Assembly: GCF_003464595.1 (NCBI RefSeq) | Contig: NZ_QRZF01000010.1 | Coordinates: forward strand, 117,102 to 181,101 | Direction of reading: 5' to 3' | Length of the DNA: 64,000 nucleotides | Origin: Bacteroides intestinalis | GTDB lineage: Bacteria > Bacteroidota > Bacteroidia > Bacteroidales > Bacteroidaceae | Shown here: piece by piece, positions 20,556 through 29,994 of the stretch | Layout of the letters: each line of letters starts with the position of its first letter | Numbering within the stretch: position 1 is the first letter of the stretch | The notes under the pieces: generated by a model | What the model was told of the DNA's origin: nothing | Seen by the model: the letters and a program-made list of their open reading frames with translations, nothing else | The model's database searches: none | Translations under genes and position numbers: made by a program

Positions 20556-23078
20556 TTATGCTTTCTTGATGTCCAGTTCTCCTTTTTCTTCGTTCAAAGA
20601 GACAGAAATCGTATCGCCCGTCTGCAATTCAGAAGAAATAATCAATTCCGAAAGTCCATCTTCCAGATAAGTCTGGATGGCACGCTTCAACGGGCGGGCA
20701 CCAAACTGCACATCATATCCTTTAGATGCCATGAACGTCTTGGCTTTAGCATCAATAACAAGCTTATATCCAAGAGATTCTACGCGCTCATACAAGCCTT
20801 TCAACTCGATATCGATAATCTTTTCGATAGCATCCAGCGAAAGCTGATCGAAAGTAATAATCTCGTCGACACGGTTCAGAAACTCAGGGGCAAACGACTT
20901 ATTCAAAGCCTTTTGTATCACGCCGCGTGAATATTCTTTATCATCCGTACGATTTTGGGCGGCAAAACCTACACCACGACCGAAGTCTTTCAATTGACGT
21001 GTACCAATGTTTGAAGTCATGATAACCACTGTATTCTTGAAGTCTACAGTTCTGCCATAACTGTCAGTCAGACGACCTTCATCCATCAGTTGTAACAAGA
21101 TGTTGAATACATCCGGGTGAGCTTTCTCAATCTCGTCCAACAATACGATAGAGTAAGGTTTACGGCGCACTTTCTCTGTCAACTGTCCGCCTTCTTCGTA
21201 TCCTACGTATCCCGGAGGTGCACCAACAAGACGAGAAACGGTAAACTTCTCCATATATTCACTCATATCCACACGTATCAGCGCATCGGCAGAGCCAAAC
21301 ATATATTTCGCCAACTGTTTCGCCAAGTGAGTTTTACCCACACCCGTAGGTCCCAGGAACAAGAATGTTCCGATAGGACGGTTAGGATCTTTCAATCCTA
21401 CACGACTACGCAGAATAGCTTTCGTCACCTTTTCAATAGCTGGATCCTGAGCTATAACTTTAGCTTGCAGCTCTTCTTTCATACCCGCTAACTTAATACC
21501 TTCAGCCTGCGCCATACGCTGTACAGGCACACCGGACATCATAGAAACCACATTCGCAATTTCTTCCTCACCAACTATCTGACGGTCATCTTTTAAGCGA
21601 GCTTCCCATTCAGCCTTCATTTCTTCCAGACGAGCAGAAAACTCTTTCTCATGATCACGGAAGCTGGCAGCAAGTTCGAAATTCTGCGATTTCACCGCAT
21701 CCGCCTTTTGTTGACGGGCTTCTTCAATCAGTTTCTCCTGTTCTTCAATCTCTTTCGGAACAGTAATGTTTGTCAGATGGACGCGCGAACCGGCTTCATC
21801 CAAAGCATCAATAGCCTTATCCGGGAAGTTACGGTCAGTAATGTAGCGGCCTGTCAACTTGACACATGCTTCCAGCGCTTCATCCGTATAAGTCACATTA
21901 TGATGGTCTTCGTACTTCTCTTTGATATTCTTCAATATCTGGAGCGTTTCCTCAGCGGTGGTCGGTTCAACAATCACTTTCTGGAAACGGCGTTCCAAAG
22001 CACCGTCTTTTTCTATATTCTTCCGGTATTCATCAAGGGTAGTGGCACCTATACATTGTATTTCACCACGTGCCAATGCAGGTTTCAACATATTGGCAGC
22101 ATCCATAGAACCGGCAGCTGCTCCGGCACCCACAATCGTGTGAATCTCGTCAATAAACAGAATTACGTTCGGATTCTTCTGCAACTCATTAATGATAGAA
22201 CGAATACGCTCCTCAAACTGTCCGCGATACTTGGTTCCGGCTACTACAGAAGCCATATCAAGCATTACCACACGTTTATCAAACAGAATACGGGATACTT
22301 TCTTCTGAACAATACGTAATGCTAATCCCTCTACAATAGCTGATTTACCTACACCAGGCTCACCTATCAATACCGGATTATTCTTCTTACGACGGCTCAA
22401 TATCTGAGCCAATCGCTCGATTTCACGTTCACGACCTACCACAGGATCCAGTCTACCTTCTTCCGCAGCCCGGGTCATATCCATACCAAAGTTATCCAAT
22501 ACCGGAGTATCATTGGATGGTTTCTTAGACGCTGTTTGCGTAGAAGACTGTGAACTACCACTTTGAGAAGAACGTGAAGACATATTCATTTCATCTTCTT
22601 CCTCATCATCATCTTCCGTAAATCCCATACCTGCGTTAGGGCTGGCTTTCATGGAAAGCTGTTCGAACACTGACTTATAATCTATATTATTTTCTTCCAA
22701 TACCGTAGCGGCCAAATTATTACCGTCTTTCAAGATAGCCAGCAATACATGTTCAGTATCAGCAGTGGCACTCTTCAGCAGACGAGCCTCGAGTATACAC
22801 ATTTTCAATATCTTAGCTGCCATCGGAGACAATGGAATGTCTGCATCGGGCAACAAGTTATCATCTTCAATCTCTTTTAAAAAACCTTCCAGGCGTTTCT
22901 TAACCCTGTTTAGGTCTATATCCAGTTTCTGCAATATTTCTATAGCTTTCCCTCCGCCGTCTCGCAACATGCCGAGTAGAAGATGCTCCGGACCGATATA
23001 TCTATTCTTCAGCCGGTTAGCTTCCTCCTTGCTGTAAGTGATAATGTCAGAAACTCTTTGTGAAAACTGATTATTCAT
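20556..23078 (-). CDS. clpC: ATP-dependent Clp protease ATP-binding subunit ClpC
   Basis: HSP100-type unfoldase that feeds substrates to ClpP. The 840-residue protein has two N-terminal Clp-N repeats (1-145), a Ser/Gln-rich linker (about 165-185), AAA+ domain 1 (Walker [14 protein letters not shown]), a UVR-like middle segment ([15 protein letters not shown], about residue 470) and AAA+ domain 2 ([12 protein letters not shown]). The short middle domain with a UVR motif separates ClpC from ClpB. The start is preceded by a purine-rich AAGGAAGGAG site. It is divergent from gyrA and upstream of htpG, another chaperone, though a terminator separates them. Confidence 0.95.
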   Translation of the reverse strand: MNNQFSQRVSDIITYSKEEANRLKNRYIGPEHLLLGMLRDGGGKAIEILQKLDIDLNRVKKRLEGFLKEIEDDNLLPDADIPLSPMAAKILKMCILEARLLKSATADTEHVLLAILKDGNNLAATVLEENNIDYKSVFEQLSMKASPNAGMGFTEDDDEEEDEMNMSSRSSQSGSSQSSTQTASKKPSNDTPVLDNFGMDMTRAAEEGRLDPVVGREREIERLAQILSRRKKNNPVLIGEPGVGKSAIVEGLALRIVQKKVSRILFDKRVVMLDMASVVAGTKYRGQFEERIRSIINELQKNPNVILFIDEIHTIVGAGAAAGSMDAANMLKPALARGEIQCIGATTLDEYRKNIEKDGALERRFQKVIVEPTTAEETLQILKNIKEKYEDHHNVTYTDEALEACVKLTGRYITDRNFPDKAIDALDEAGSRVHLTNITVPKEIEEQEKLIEEARQQKADAVKSQNFELAASFRDHEKEFSARLEEMKAEWEARLKDDRQIVGEEEIANVVSMMSGVPVQRMAQAEGIKLAGMKEELQAKVIAQDPAIEKVTKAILRSRVGLKDPNRPIGTFLFLGPTGVGKTHLAKQLAKYMFGSADALIRVDMSEYMEKFTVSRLVGAPPGYVGYEEGGQLTEKVRRKPYSIVLLDEIEKAHPDVFNILLQLMDEGRLTDSYGRTVDFKNTVVIMTSNIGTRQLKDFGRGVGFAAQNRTDDKEYSRGVIQKALNKSFAPEFLNRVDEIITFDQLSLDAIEKIIDIELKGLYERVESLGYKLVIDAKAKTFMASKGYDVQFGARPLKRAIQTYLEDGLSELIISSELQTGDTISVSLNEEKGELDIKKA

Positions 23079-23119
23079 ACTTAATATTCTCCTTCCTTAT
23101 TCTAAGGTGTTACTTAATA

Positions 23120-23127
23120 CAAAGATA
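23120..23127 (-). promoter_or_regulatory. Bacteroides-type -7 element for clpC
   Basis: The minus strand reads TATCTTTG, 41 bp before the clpC ATG, a perfect match. Confidence 0.65.
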
Positions 23128-23334
23128 CGCATTTATAATTTCCTGTACGTATTTCATCGTTTTATTTATTATTTATATACAAAACCCGTGCCACAGTTTA
23201 ATATCCGTTCACCAGTATCATACTAAAGTGCTTTCATTCTTGGGAAAAAGCTCCTTATTAATACCTTATTTATATATTATAAGAACAAAGTAGGTGAGAG
23301 AATGGTTCTGAAACAAAGTTTATGGGCGAAAACT

Positions 23335-23364
23335 TTTGTATATCGTAAAAAAGCAGTACTTTAG
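23335..23364 (+). promoter_or_regulatory. Candidate promoter of gyrA
   Basis: TTTG (23335-23338), 18 bp, then TACTTTAG (23357-23364), one mismatch from consensus, 47 bp before the ATG. Confidence 0.5.
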
Positions 23365-23411
23365 CGTGGTTTTTCATGAACCAAAGTATGTATAATTAAT
23401 AATCTTTTTAA

Positions 23412-25982
23412 ATGCTTGAACAAGACAGAATTATAAAGATTAACATCGAGGAGGAAATGAAGTCATCGTACATTGACTACTCCATGTCGGTCATCGTTTC
23501 GCGTGCCCTTCCGGATGTTAGAGATGGTTTTAAGCCTGTCCACCGTAGAATTCTCTTCGGAATGATGGGACTAGGAAATACGTCTGATAAACCTTATAAA
23601 AAATCAGCCAGAGTTGTAGGTGAAGTATTGGGTAAGTATCACCCGCATGGTGACTCTTCCGTTTACGGTGCATTAGTTCGTATGGCACAGCCTTGGGCAA
23701 TGCGTTACATGGTGGTAGATGGCCAGGGTAACTATGGTTCGGTAGACGGCGATAGCGCAGCAGCTATGCGTTACACCGAGTGTCGCTTGCGCAAGATTGG
23801 TGAAGATATGATGCAAGACCTCGACAAAGAAACCGTTGATATGCAGAGCAACTTCGACGATTCTTTGCAGGAGCCTACCGTTATGCCTACCCGTATTCCA
23901 AACCTTTTGGTAAACGGTGCATCTGGTATTGCTGTAGGTATGGCAACCAATATGCCTACCCACAACCTTTCAGAGGTTATCGATGCTTGCATCGCATACA
24001 TCGAGAACAACGATATCGAGATAGAGGAGTTGATGAACTATGTGAAAGCTCCCGATTTCCCAACAGGAGGATATATATATGGTATGAGTGGCGTACGCGA
24101 GGCATATCTTACTGGTCGCGGTCGCGTTATCATGCGTGCAAGAGCAGAAATTGAAACCAGTTCTACACATGACAAAATTGTCATCACGGAAATCCCGTAT
24201 GGTGTCAATAAGGCGGAACTGATCAAGAATATCGCTGATTTAGCCAATGATAAGAAGATAGAGGGTATCTCCAATGCCAATGATGAGTCTGACCGTGAAG
24301 GTATGCGTATTGTAATTGATATCAAACGTGATGCCAACGCCAGCGTAGTCTTGAATAAACTCTATAAGATGACGTTGTTACAGACTTCTTTCAGTGTGAA
24401 CAACGTAGCATTGGTACACGGGCGTCCCCGTTTGCTGAATCTGAAAGACATGATTAAGTACTTCGTAGAACATCGCCATGAGGTGGTTATCCGTCGTACT
24501 CAATATGACTTGCGTAAGGCTAAAGAACGTGCTCATATATTGGAAGGATTAATCATAGCATCAGATAATATCGATGAAGTAATCCGTATCATCCGTGCCG
24601 CAAAGACACCTAATGATGCCATTGCCGGCTTGATAGAACGCTTCCAATTAACTGAAATTCAGTCTCGTGCCATCGTAGAAATGCGTTTGCGCCAATTGAC
24701 CGGACTGATGCAGGATCAGCTTCACGCTGAATATGAAGAAGTAATGAAGATGATTGCTTATTACGAAGAAATTCTTTCGAATGATGAACTTTGCCGCAAA
24801 GTTATTACCGATGAATTAATTGAAGTAAAAGCTAAATACGGAGATGAACGTCGTTCTGAGATTGTTTACTCATCCGAAGAATTCAATCCGGAAGATTTCT
24901 ATGCAGATGACGAAATGATTATCACCATTTCTCATATGGGCTATATTAAACGTACTCCGTTGAGTGAGTTCCGTGCTCAAAACCGTGGTGGAGTAGGCTC
25001 CAAGGGTACAGATACCCGCGATGCAGACTTCATTGAACACATATATCCGGCAACCATGCACAATACCATGATGTTCTTTACTCAAAAGGGTAAGTGCTAT
25101 TGGCTCAAAGTATATGAAATCCCTGAAGGTACCAAGAATTCCAAGGGACGTGCCATCCAAAACTTGCTGAATATTGATTCAGACGATGCTGTAAATGCAT
25201 ATCTGCGTGTAAAGAACCTTTCTGACACAGACTTCATCAACAGCCATTATGTCTTATTCTGTACCAAGAATGGTGTTATCAAGAAGACATTACTTGAACA
25301 GTATTCCCGCCCTCGCCAGAATGGTGTAAACGCCATTACTATCCGTGAGGACGACCGCGTTATCGAAGTACGTATGACTAACGGTGACAACGAAATTATC
25401 ATTGCCAATCGTAATGGACGTGCTATTCGCTTCCACGAAAGTGCTGTACGCGTTATGGGACGTACTGCAACCGGTGTGCGTGGTATGACGCTTGACGAAG
25501 ACGGGCAAGATGAAGTTGTTGGAATGATTTGCATCAAAGATCCTGAAGCAGAAACCATTATGGTAGTTTCTGAACAAGGCTATGGCAAACGTTCTGATAT
25601 CGAAGACTACCGTAAGACTAATCGTGGCGGTAAGGGTGTTAAGACGATGAATATCACCGATAAAACAGGTAAATTGGTAACAATAAAGTCTGTAACAGAT
25701 GATAATGACTTGATGATTATCAATAAATCTGGTATCACCATTCGTCTGAAAGTTGCTGATGTCCGTATTATGGGCCGTGCTACCCAAGGTGTTCGTCTGA
25801 TCAATCTTGAAAAGAGAAACGATGAGATCGGTTCAGTATGTAAGGTTACATCAGAAAGTATGGAAGATGAAATTCCTGTTGATGATGAAAATTCTCCAAT
25901 TCCGCCTACTATAAATGAAGTAGAAGGAGAGGAGAAAGACTATAACTCTGATAATGAAGCCAATAATGAAGATAAAGAATAG
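23412..25982 (+). CDS. gyrA: DNA gyrase subunit A
   Basis: The DNA-breaking subunit of gyrase, 856 residues. The winged-helix region contains catalytic Tyr121 in [10 protein letters not shown] and the quinolone-determining segment [18 protein letters not shown]; the residue equivalent to E. coli Ser83 is Ser, and that equivalent to Asp87 is Gly. The C-terminal beta-pinwheel shows the repeating NRGGxG motifs, with TNRGGKGV as the likely GyrA box, needed for DNA wrapping and favouring gyrase over ParC. The end is an acidic tail. A TPR-protein gene begins 31 bp downstream and may be co-transcribed. Confidence 0.95.
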   Translation: MLEQDRIIKINIEEEMKSSYIDYSMSVIVSRALPDVRDGFKPVHRRILFGMMGLGNTSDKPYKKSARVVGEVLGKYHPHGDSSVYGALVRMAQPWAMRYMVVDGQGNYGSVDGDSAAAMRYTECRLRKIGEDMMQDLDKETVDMQSNFDDSLQEPTVMPTRIPNLLVNGASGIAVGMATNMPTHNLSEVIDACIAYIENNDIEIEELMNYVKAPDFPTGGYIYGMSGVREAYLTGRGRVIMRARAEIETSSTHDKIVITEIPYGVNKAELIKNIADLANDKKIEGISNANDESDREGMRIVIDIKRDANASVVLNKLYKMTLLQTSFSVNNVALVHGRPRLLNLKDMIKYFVEHRHEVVIRRTQYDLRKAKERAHILEGLIIASDNIDEVIRIIRAAKTPNDAIAGLIERFQLTEIQSRAIVEMRLRQLTGLMQDQLHAEYEEVMKMIAYYEEILSNDELCRKVITDELIEVKAKYGDERRSEIVYSSEEFNPEDFYADDEMIITISHMGYIKRTPLSEFRAQNRGGVGSKGTDTRDADFIEHIYPATMHNTMMFFTQKGKCYWLKVYEIPEGTKNSKGRAIQNLLNIDSDDAVNAYLRVKNLSDTDFINSHYVLFCTKNGVIKKTLLEQYSRPRQNGVNAITIREDDRVIEVRMTNGDNEIIIANRNGRAIRFHESAVRVMGRTATGVRGMTLDEDGQDEVVGMICIKDPEAETIMVVSEQGYGKRSDIEDYRKTNRGGKGVKTMNITDKTGKLVTIKSVTDDNDLMIINKSGITIRLKVADVRIMGRATQGVRLINLEKRNDEIGSVCKVTSESMEDEIPVDDENSPIPPTINEVEGEEKDYNSDNEANNEDKE

Positions 25983-26013
25983 ACATAATATTAATTTTAA
26001 TTTTACAACTATC

Positions 26014-27270
26014 ATGAAAAGAGTATTATTTTCAGTGATTTTATTGCTCGCTGCAGGCTTCACTTTCGCTCAAGAAAAGACTGTGAAAGAAGCTAAAAGC
26101 ATTGCGAATGAAGTAAAGCCGAACTTTAATAAGGCCGAACAGCTCATCAATCAAGCCTTGACTAATCCTGAAACAAAGGATAATGCCGACACTTGGGATG
26201 TAGCCGGTTTTATTCAAAAAAGGATTAATGAGGAGGAAATGAAAGACGCATTTTTGAGAAAACCTTATGATACTCTTAAGGTATACAACAGTGCATTAAA
26301 CATGTGTAAGTACTACCTCAAATGTGATGAACTGGCACAGGTTCCAAATGAAAAGGGAAAGATTAAGAACAAGTACAGAAAGGCTAACGCTGCTGCAATT
26401 ATAGCAGAGCGTCCTAACTTGATCAATGGAGGTATTCAATACTATAATTTGGAGAAGAACAAAGAAGCATTAGATTTCTTTGGAACTTACATTGAAATAG
26501 CTCAAAATCCTATGTTTGAAAAGGAAAATTTCCTGCAGACAGATACTATTTTACCACAGATTGCATATTATGCAAGTTTGGCAGCGGCTAAAATGGAAGA
26601 TTACCCTAGCGTTCTGAAATATGCTCCTTATGCACAGAATGATAAGGAAGTAGGTCAGTATGCAATGGAATTCATTTCTACAGCTTTAAAAGCACAAGGT
26701 GATACTGTAAAGTGGGTTGCTTCTTTAAAAGAAGGTTTGCAGAAATACCCTCAACATTCATTCTTCTTCGGTCATTTGATTGATTATTATAGCAATAATA
26801 ATAAATACGATGAAGCTATGCAGTTTGCTGATGACATGTTGGCTAAAGATCCTAATAATACATTCTATCTGTATGTAAAAGGATATCTTTATCATAATAT
26901 GTACACTAACCTGAAAAATGAAAAGAAAGAGCAAGAAGCTGCAGATGCACTCAATAATGCTATCAAGTATTATACTAAGACAACAGAAATAGATCCTAAT
27001 TACGCAGAAGCATTTTCTAATTTAGGTTTGATCTACTGTCTGCAAGCACAAGACTTCTCAGAGAAAGCAACAGCAGATGTAAATGATCCTAAGTATAAAG
27101 AAGATCAGGCAACTTTGAAAGCTTTCTATGAAAAAGCGAAACCTTGCTATGAAAAAGCAAGAGCATTGAAGCCTGACCAAAAAGATTTATGGTTGAATGG
27201 TTTATACCGGGTATACTACAATTTGGATATGGGACCTGAATTCGAAGAAATCGAAAAAATGGTTCAATAA
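26014..27270 (+). CDS. Exported tetratricopeptide-repeat protein
   Basis: A 418-residue protein with a signal peptide (MKRVLFSVILLLAAGFTFA, cleavage after about residue 19) and several TPR-like helix pairs, clearest at about residues 250-345 (EAMQFADDMLAKDPNN, then EIDPNYAEAFSNLGLIY). I chose the ATG at 26014 because it begins the signal peptide; an in-frame ATG at 25954 lies inside gyrA. The predicted location is periplasmic. It sits 31 bp behind gyrA, so it may share that transcript, but no functional link is evident. TPRs suggest protein-protein contacts; the specific role is unknown. Confidence 0.88.
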   Translation: MKRVLFSVILLLAAGFTFAQEKTVKEAKSIANEVKPNFNKAEQLINQALTNPETKDNADTWDVAGFIQKRINEEEMKDAFLRKPYDTLKVYNSALNMCKYYLKCDELAQVPNEKGKIKNKYRKANAAAIIAERPNLINGGIQYYNLEKNKEALDFFGTYIEIAQNPMFEKENFLQTDTILPQIAYYASLAAAKMEDYPSVLKYAPYAQNDKEVGQYAMEFISTALKAQGDTVKWVASLKEGLQKYPQHSFFFGHLIDYYSNNNKYDEAMQFADDMLAKDPNNTFYLYVKGYLYHNMYTNLKNEKKEQEAADALNNAIKYYTKTTEIDPNYAEAFSNLGLIYCLQAQDFSEKATADVNDPKYKEDQATLKAFYEKAKPCYEKARALKPDQKDLWLNGLYRVYYNLDMGPEFEEIEKMVQ

Positions 27271-27290
27271 ACACACCAATAGTTTTTAAT

Positions 27291-27325
27291 AAAAAGCCTA
27301 ATCAACATGGTTGATTAGGCTTTTT
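27291..27325 (+). terminator. Terminator after the gyrA-TPR unit
   Basis: A 16-bp perfect stem (27291-27306 with 27310-27325) closes a 3-nt loop and ends in a T run. No -7 element is seen between gyrA and the TPR gene, consistent with a two-gene transcript. Confidence 0.85.
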
Positions 27326-27457
27326 ATTTTTTAGGAGCTTCTTACTAAATACTATTTTTTTATAATAGGGAAGTATAATAATCTGGTCCAATGAATATTA
27401 GCATTGTATATTAAACATAATCCTTATTATTAGTCTAAATTGTTTGCGCTATTTATT

Positions 27458-28594
27458 TTAGCTTGGGCGTCCATAAATAACTAACAGCGGTGTATCGGAA
27501 TGAAAAATCATCTTCCGAGCAATACCTGGATTAAATAAGCGAGAGAATATATTGCGTTTATAAGTAGTCAACGTAATTATATCAATATGATTAGTTTTTA
27601 TGTAATTATCTAAGCTGTTCAAGAAATCATCATTCATCACAACATCATAATGAATTTCCAGGTCCGGATACTGTTTTTGAAAATATTCCTTAATACCACC
27701 TAATTTAATTTCATTCCAAGTATCCTTAACATCTGACAGATGAATCAAAGATACAGAGAAATGAAATGGCTTTAAAGCAGCAATCAAAGAATCGAATGCA
27801 ATTAAATCCCGTTGATCAAAATTGGTGATAAATGCAATACGTTTAGCTTCTGCCAACTGTTTAAATGGAGTATTCTCCGGAATGGCTAAAACTGGTACGC
27901 GGCTTCGCTCAATTACCTCAGCAGTTACACTACCAATTAAATCTATATCTTTCTGATTTTTACCACGAGTCCCCATAATCACAATACGTGGTCGATATTC
28001 CTTCGAATAACGAAGAATTTCCTCTTCTGGAATACCTTCACGCAATACACAACTATATTTTACATTCGGAAACTCTCCTGAAGCTACTTTTGCTTTTACC
28101 TTGTCAGATAAAGTATTTAAATCTTCATGAACTTTTTGTAATATGTTTTTTACATTTTCATCATCTGTTAGCTGATAATTAAAAACGTCTCCATAAGGTA
28201 ATGACGTGGTATAGATTGGTGTAAAATAAACATGAAGCAACACAACTTCCGCTCCCATATTCTGAGCGAAATTAAAACCAAACTCACATGCCTTCATTGA
28301 ATAATTAGAAAAGTCTACAGGAATTAAGACCTTATTACTCTCCTTTTCTACTTTGGGTGACTTCCCTCCCACTACCTCTTCAGAAAGCCAAGCAGAGCTC
28401 TCAGTTATCTTCAATGCACGCGGTAGATCGCTTTCTTTTATACGTAAGCGCACACCTGAAGACACTACAGGTTGTATTTGATTTACATTATGAATATAGG
28501 TTTCAATACCTTCATTTTCAAGCACATTCTTCAATATCTGAGCTTTTGCATAAGTCAGAATAGCTAAGGTTACTAACTTGTCTTCCATAATCAA
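27458..28594 (-). CDS. DUF2007-USP-USP fusion, universal stress protein
   Basis: A 378-residue cytosolic protein with three parts. Residues about 1-70 match the DUF2007 'signal transducing' domain (LVTLAILTYAKAQILKNVLE, then SGVRLRIKESDLPRALKI). Two UspA-type domains follow at about 85-240 and 250-378. The first has the nucleotide-binding GTRGKN...GSVTAEVIERSRVPVLAIP pattern (G2xG9xG[S/T]-like), so it probably binds ATP. The second is more diverged (TTYKRN...ARKMIFHSDTPLLVIYG) and may not. A two-USP protein can form a pseudo-dimer within one chain. It lies downstream of a small DNA-binding gene, separated by a hairpin. Confidence 0.88.
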   Translation of the reverse strand: MIMEDKLVTLAILTYAKAQILKNVLENEGIETYIHNVNQIQPVVSSGVRLRIKESDLPRALKITESSAWLSEEVVGGKSPKVEKESNKVLIPVDFSNYSMKACEFGFNFAQNMGAEVVLLHVYFTPIYTTSLPYGDVFNYQLTDDENVKNILQKVHEDLNTLSDKVKAKVASGEFPNVKYSCVLREGIPEEEILRYSKEYRPRIVIMGTRGKNQKDIDLIGSVTAEVIERSRVPVLAIPENTPFKQLAEAKRIAFITNFDQRDLIAFDSLIAALKPFHFSVSLIHLSDVKDTWNEIKLGGIKEYFQKQYPDLEIHYDVVMNDDFLNSLDNYIKTNHIDIITLTTYKRNIFSRLFNPGIARKMIFHSDTPLLVIYGRPS

Positions 28595-28621
28595 CTGTTT
28601 TTACTTTATAAACAAATAAGA

Positions 28622-28652
28622 AATCCCAATTGTTTGTCTATCAATTGGGATT
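28622..28652 (-). terminator. Hairpin between the small DNA-binding gene and the USP gene
   Basis: AATCCCAATTG (28622-28632) and CAATTGGGATT (28642-28652) are perfectly complementary around a 9-nt loop. The following T run on the minus strand is interrupted, so termination may be partial. Confidence 0.6.
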
Positions 28653-28671
28653 CATTTATAACTTTCTTTTC

Positions 28672-28944
28672 TTAAGCTCGAACAGGCTCAGCACTGGCAT
28701 TCATTTCATCTAGAATTTTTAGAGCTCTATCAAGGACGGTAGTATCATCCAACATAACCAAACCACCATCCGGACCAGGTTCTAAATGTATCCCAACACT
28801 CTTACCCTCCTTAAAATTGTGACCGCCAAAAAAATTTCTAACTGTATCGACGTTCAATCCGAGCTCATCGGCTATTCTATGCATACTACCAGTAGGTAAT
28901 GAATCTTTAATTCTGCGAAGTTCATTAAATGTTATTGTTCTCAT
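28672..28944 (-). CDS. Small putative DNA-binding protein
   Basis: A 90-residue protein. The N-terminal half resembles a helix-turn-helix (RRIKDSLPTGSMHRIADELGL, then NVDTVRNFFGG), and the C-terminal part ends in a conserved-looking acidic segment (GPDGGLVMLDDTTVLDRALKIL). I used the ATG at 28944; an extension upstream begins at a GTG and looks non-coding. It precedes the USP fusion on the same strand and could regulate it, but that is inference from position only. I do not recognise a characterised homologue. Confidence 0.8.
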   Translation of the reverse strand: MRTITFNELRRIKDSLPTGSMHRIADELGLNVDTVRNFFGGHNFKEGKSVGIHLEPGPDGGLVMLDDTTVLDRALKILDEMNASAEPVRA

Positions 28945-29055
28945 ATTTATAAATTTAATGGTTAATAACTCTGTGAGTTTCACTTATCACGCTATAAACT
29001 TAAGGAAAAAAAAAGATAAAACAAACTATTTCGGTGTCTTTTTTACAAAAATAAA

Positions 29056-29101
29056 GAAGCCTATCAAAAGGAGATTTGTATTTTCCCTTTCAACAGGCTT
29101 C
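29056..29101 (-). terminator. Terminator of the Bat operon
   Basis: Arms 29056-29071 and 29086-29101 pair over 16 bp with few wobbles. On the minus strand a T-rich tail follows. It lies 42 bp past the batE stop codon. Confidence 0.75.
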
Positions 29102-29142
29102 TTTCTATTATTAACTATCTTATTATGAAAGAATTATATCTA

Positions 29143-29979
29143 TCAGATAACTTCAACAGATGACGCAGGTACCCATCCTACTTTACCATCCTCTAAGCGG
29201 ATTTCTTTCCATTCACGCATGGAGTTATCTTTAATTTCAACCTTCCGTCCCTCATGCAATATGAACAAACTGGTGCCACTTTCACTCGGAGTACTACGTA
29301 CTGTTACACTTGGAGTTAGTACGATAGCATTGTTACGATTCAATAGCTCATTTTTTTGTTGAAAAGCAAAGACATTCGCTAATAAAACTAACACCAGAAA
29401 TACTATCCCTGCAATAAATCCTATTTTCTTCCACACGATTTGCTTGGAAAAGAAGAAGAAGTAAAGAGATGCAAGCAACAAAAAGAAACAAACGACGCCT
29501 ACCTTTGCCCAAGCATCCACACTCAAACAATTAATCAATGATTTCGTCCAAGATACAAAGAAAACCTCGGGTACGGGAATCACTTTATCAATTGTTTTTG
29601 CACGAGCAATCTCCAAATTAGCCCGAATATCAGCATTGCCTGGCTGTATTAAAAGTGCACGCTCATAATTTAAAATGGCTTTTGCTATATCACCGGCCTT
29701 ATAGTAGCTATTTCCTAAGTTATAGTATACCTCAGCCGCTTCTCCTTCTTTCAGCAGAGCTTCATATATCTGAATAGCAGAGGCATAATCATTCTTCACA
29801 TATGCGCTATCCCCTTCTGCTTTTGTCACACTATTCTCTTGCGCAGCAGCCGAGAATTCAGTGTGTGAACCTATTGTTACCGAATCATTCGCTTGTTGTA
29901 ATGTATCCGATGCAGTCTGTCCAGAAGAGGTCAATGCCATTAACAGGCCAACAAAAGTAAAAAACAGTATTTTTTTCAT
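29143..29979 (-). CDS. batE: BatE, TPR and SH3-domain membrane protein
   Basis: Last gene of the Bat aerotolerance operon. The 278-residue protein has a signal peptide, a TPR region (about 50-125, AEVYYNLGNSYYKAGDIAKAI), two transmembrane helices (about 155-200) and a C-terminal bacterial SH3 domain (VTVRSTPSESGTS...GWVPASSVEVI). Two adjacent ATGs exist at 29982 and 29979. A strong AGGAGG site is 7 nt before the second and 4 nt before the first, so I prefer 29979. The SH3 domain probably faces the periplasm and could contact cell wall; the molecular role of BatE is not established. Confidence 0.9.
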   Translation of the reverse strand: MKKILFFTFVGLLMALTSSGQTASDTLQQANDSVTIGSHTEFSAAAQENSVTKAEGDSAYVKNDYASAIQIYEALLKEGEAAEVYYNLGNSYYKAGDIAKAILNYERALLIQPGNADIRANLEIARAKTIDKVIPVPEVFFVSWTKSLINCLSVDAWAKVGVVCFFLLLASLYFFFFSKQIVWKKIGFIAGIVFLVLVLLANVFAFQQKNELLNRNNAIVLTPSVTVRSTPSESGTSLFILHEGRKVEIKDNSMREWKEIRLEDGKVGWVPASSVEVI

Positions 29980-29994
29980 CATATAACCTCCTAA

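Larger units (their letters stand above)
23079..23411. other. Divergent regulatory region between clpC and gyrA
   Basis: A 333-bp A/T-rich gap holding the clpC promoter at its left side and a candidate gyrA promoter at its right side. I see no CIRCE-type inverted repeat, no RNA gene and no further gene in it. Confidence 0.6.

Noticed and set aside
18448..22319. Long plus-strand open frames opposite htpG and clpC
   Set aside because: They are antisense shadows of strongly supported genes; no family motifs, promoters or ribosome sites.
23640..23690. Gly at the GyrA position equal to E. coli Asp87 as a quinolone-resistance mutation
   Set aside because: From memory this residue is commonly Gly in Bacteroides, and the neighbouring Ser is wild type; without comparison it is not evidence of resistance.
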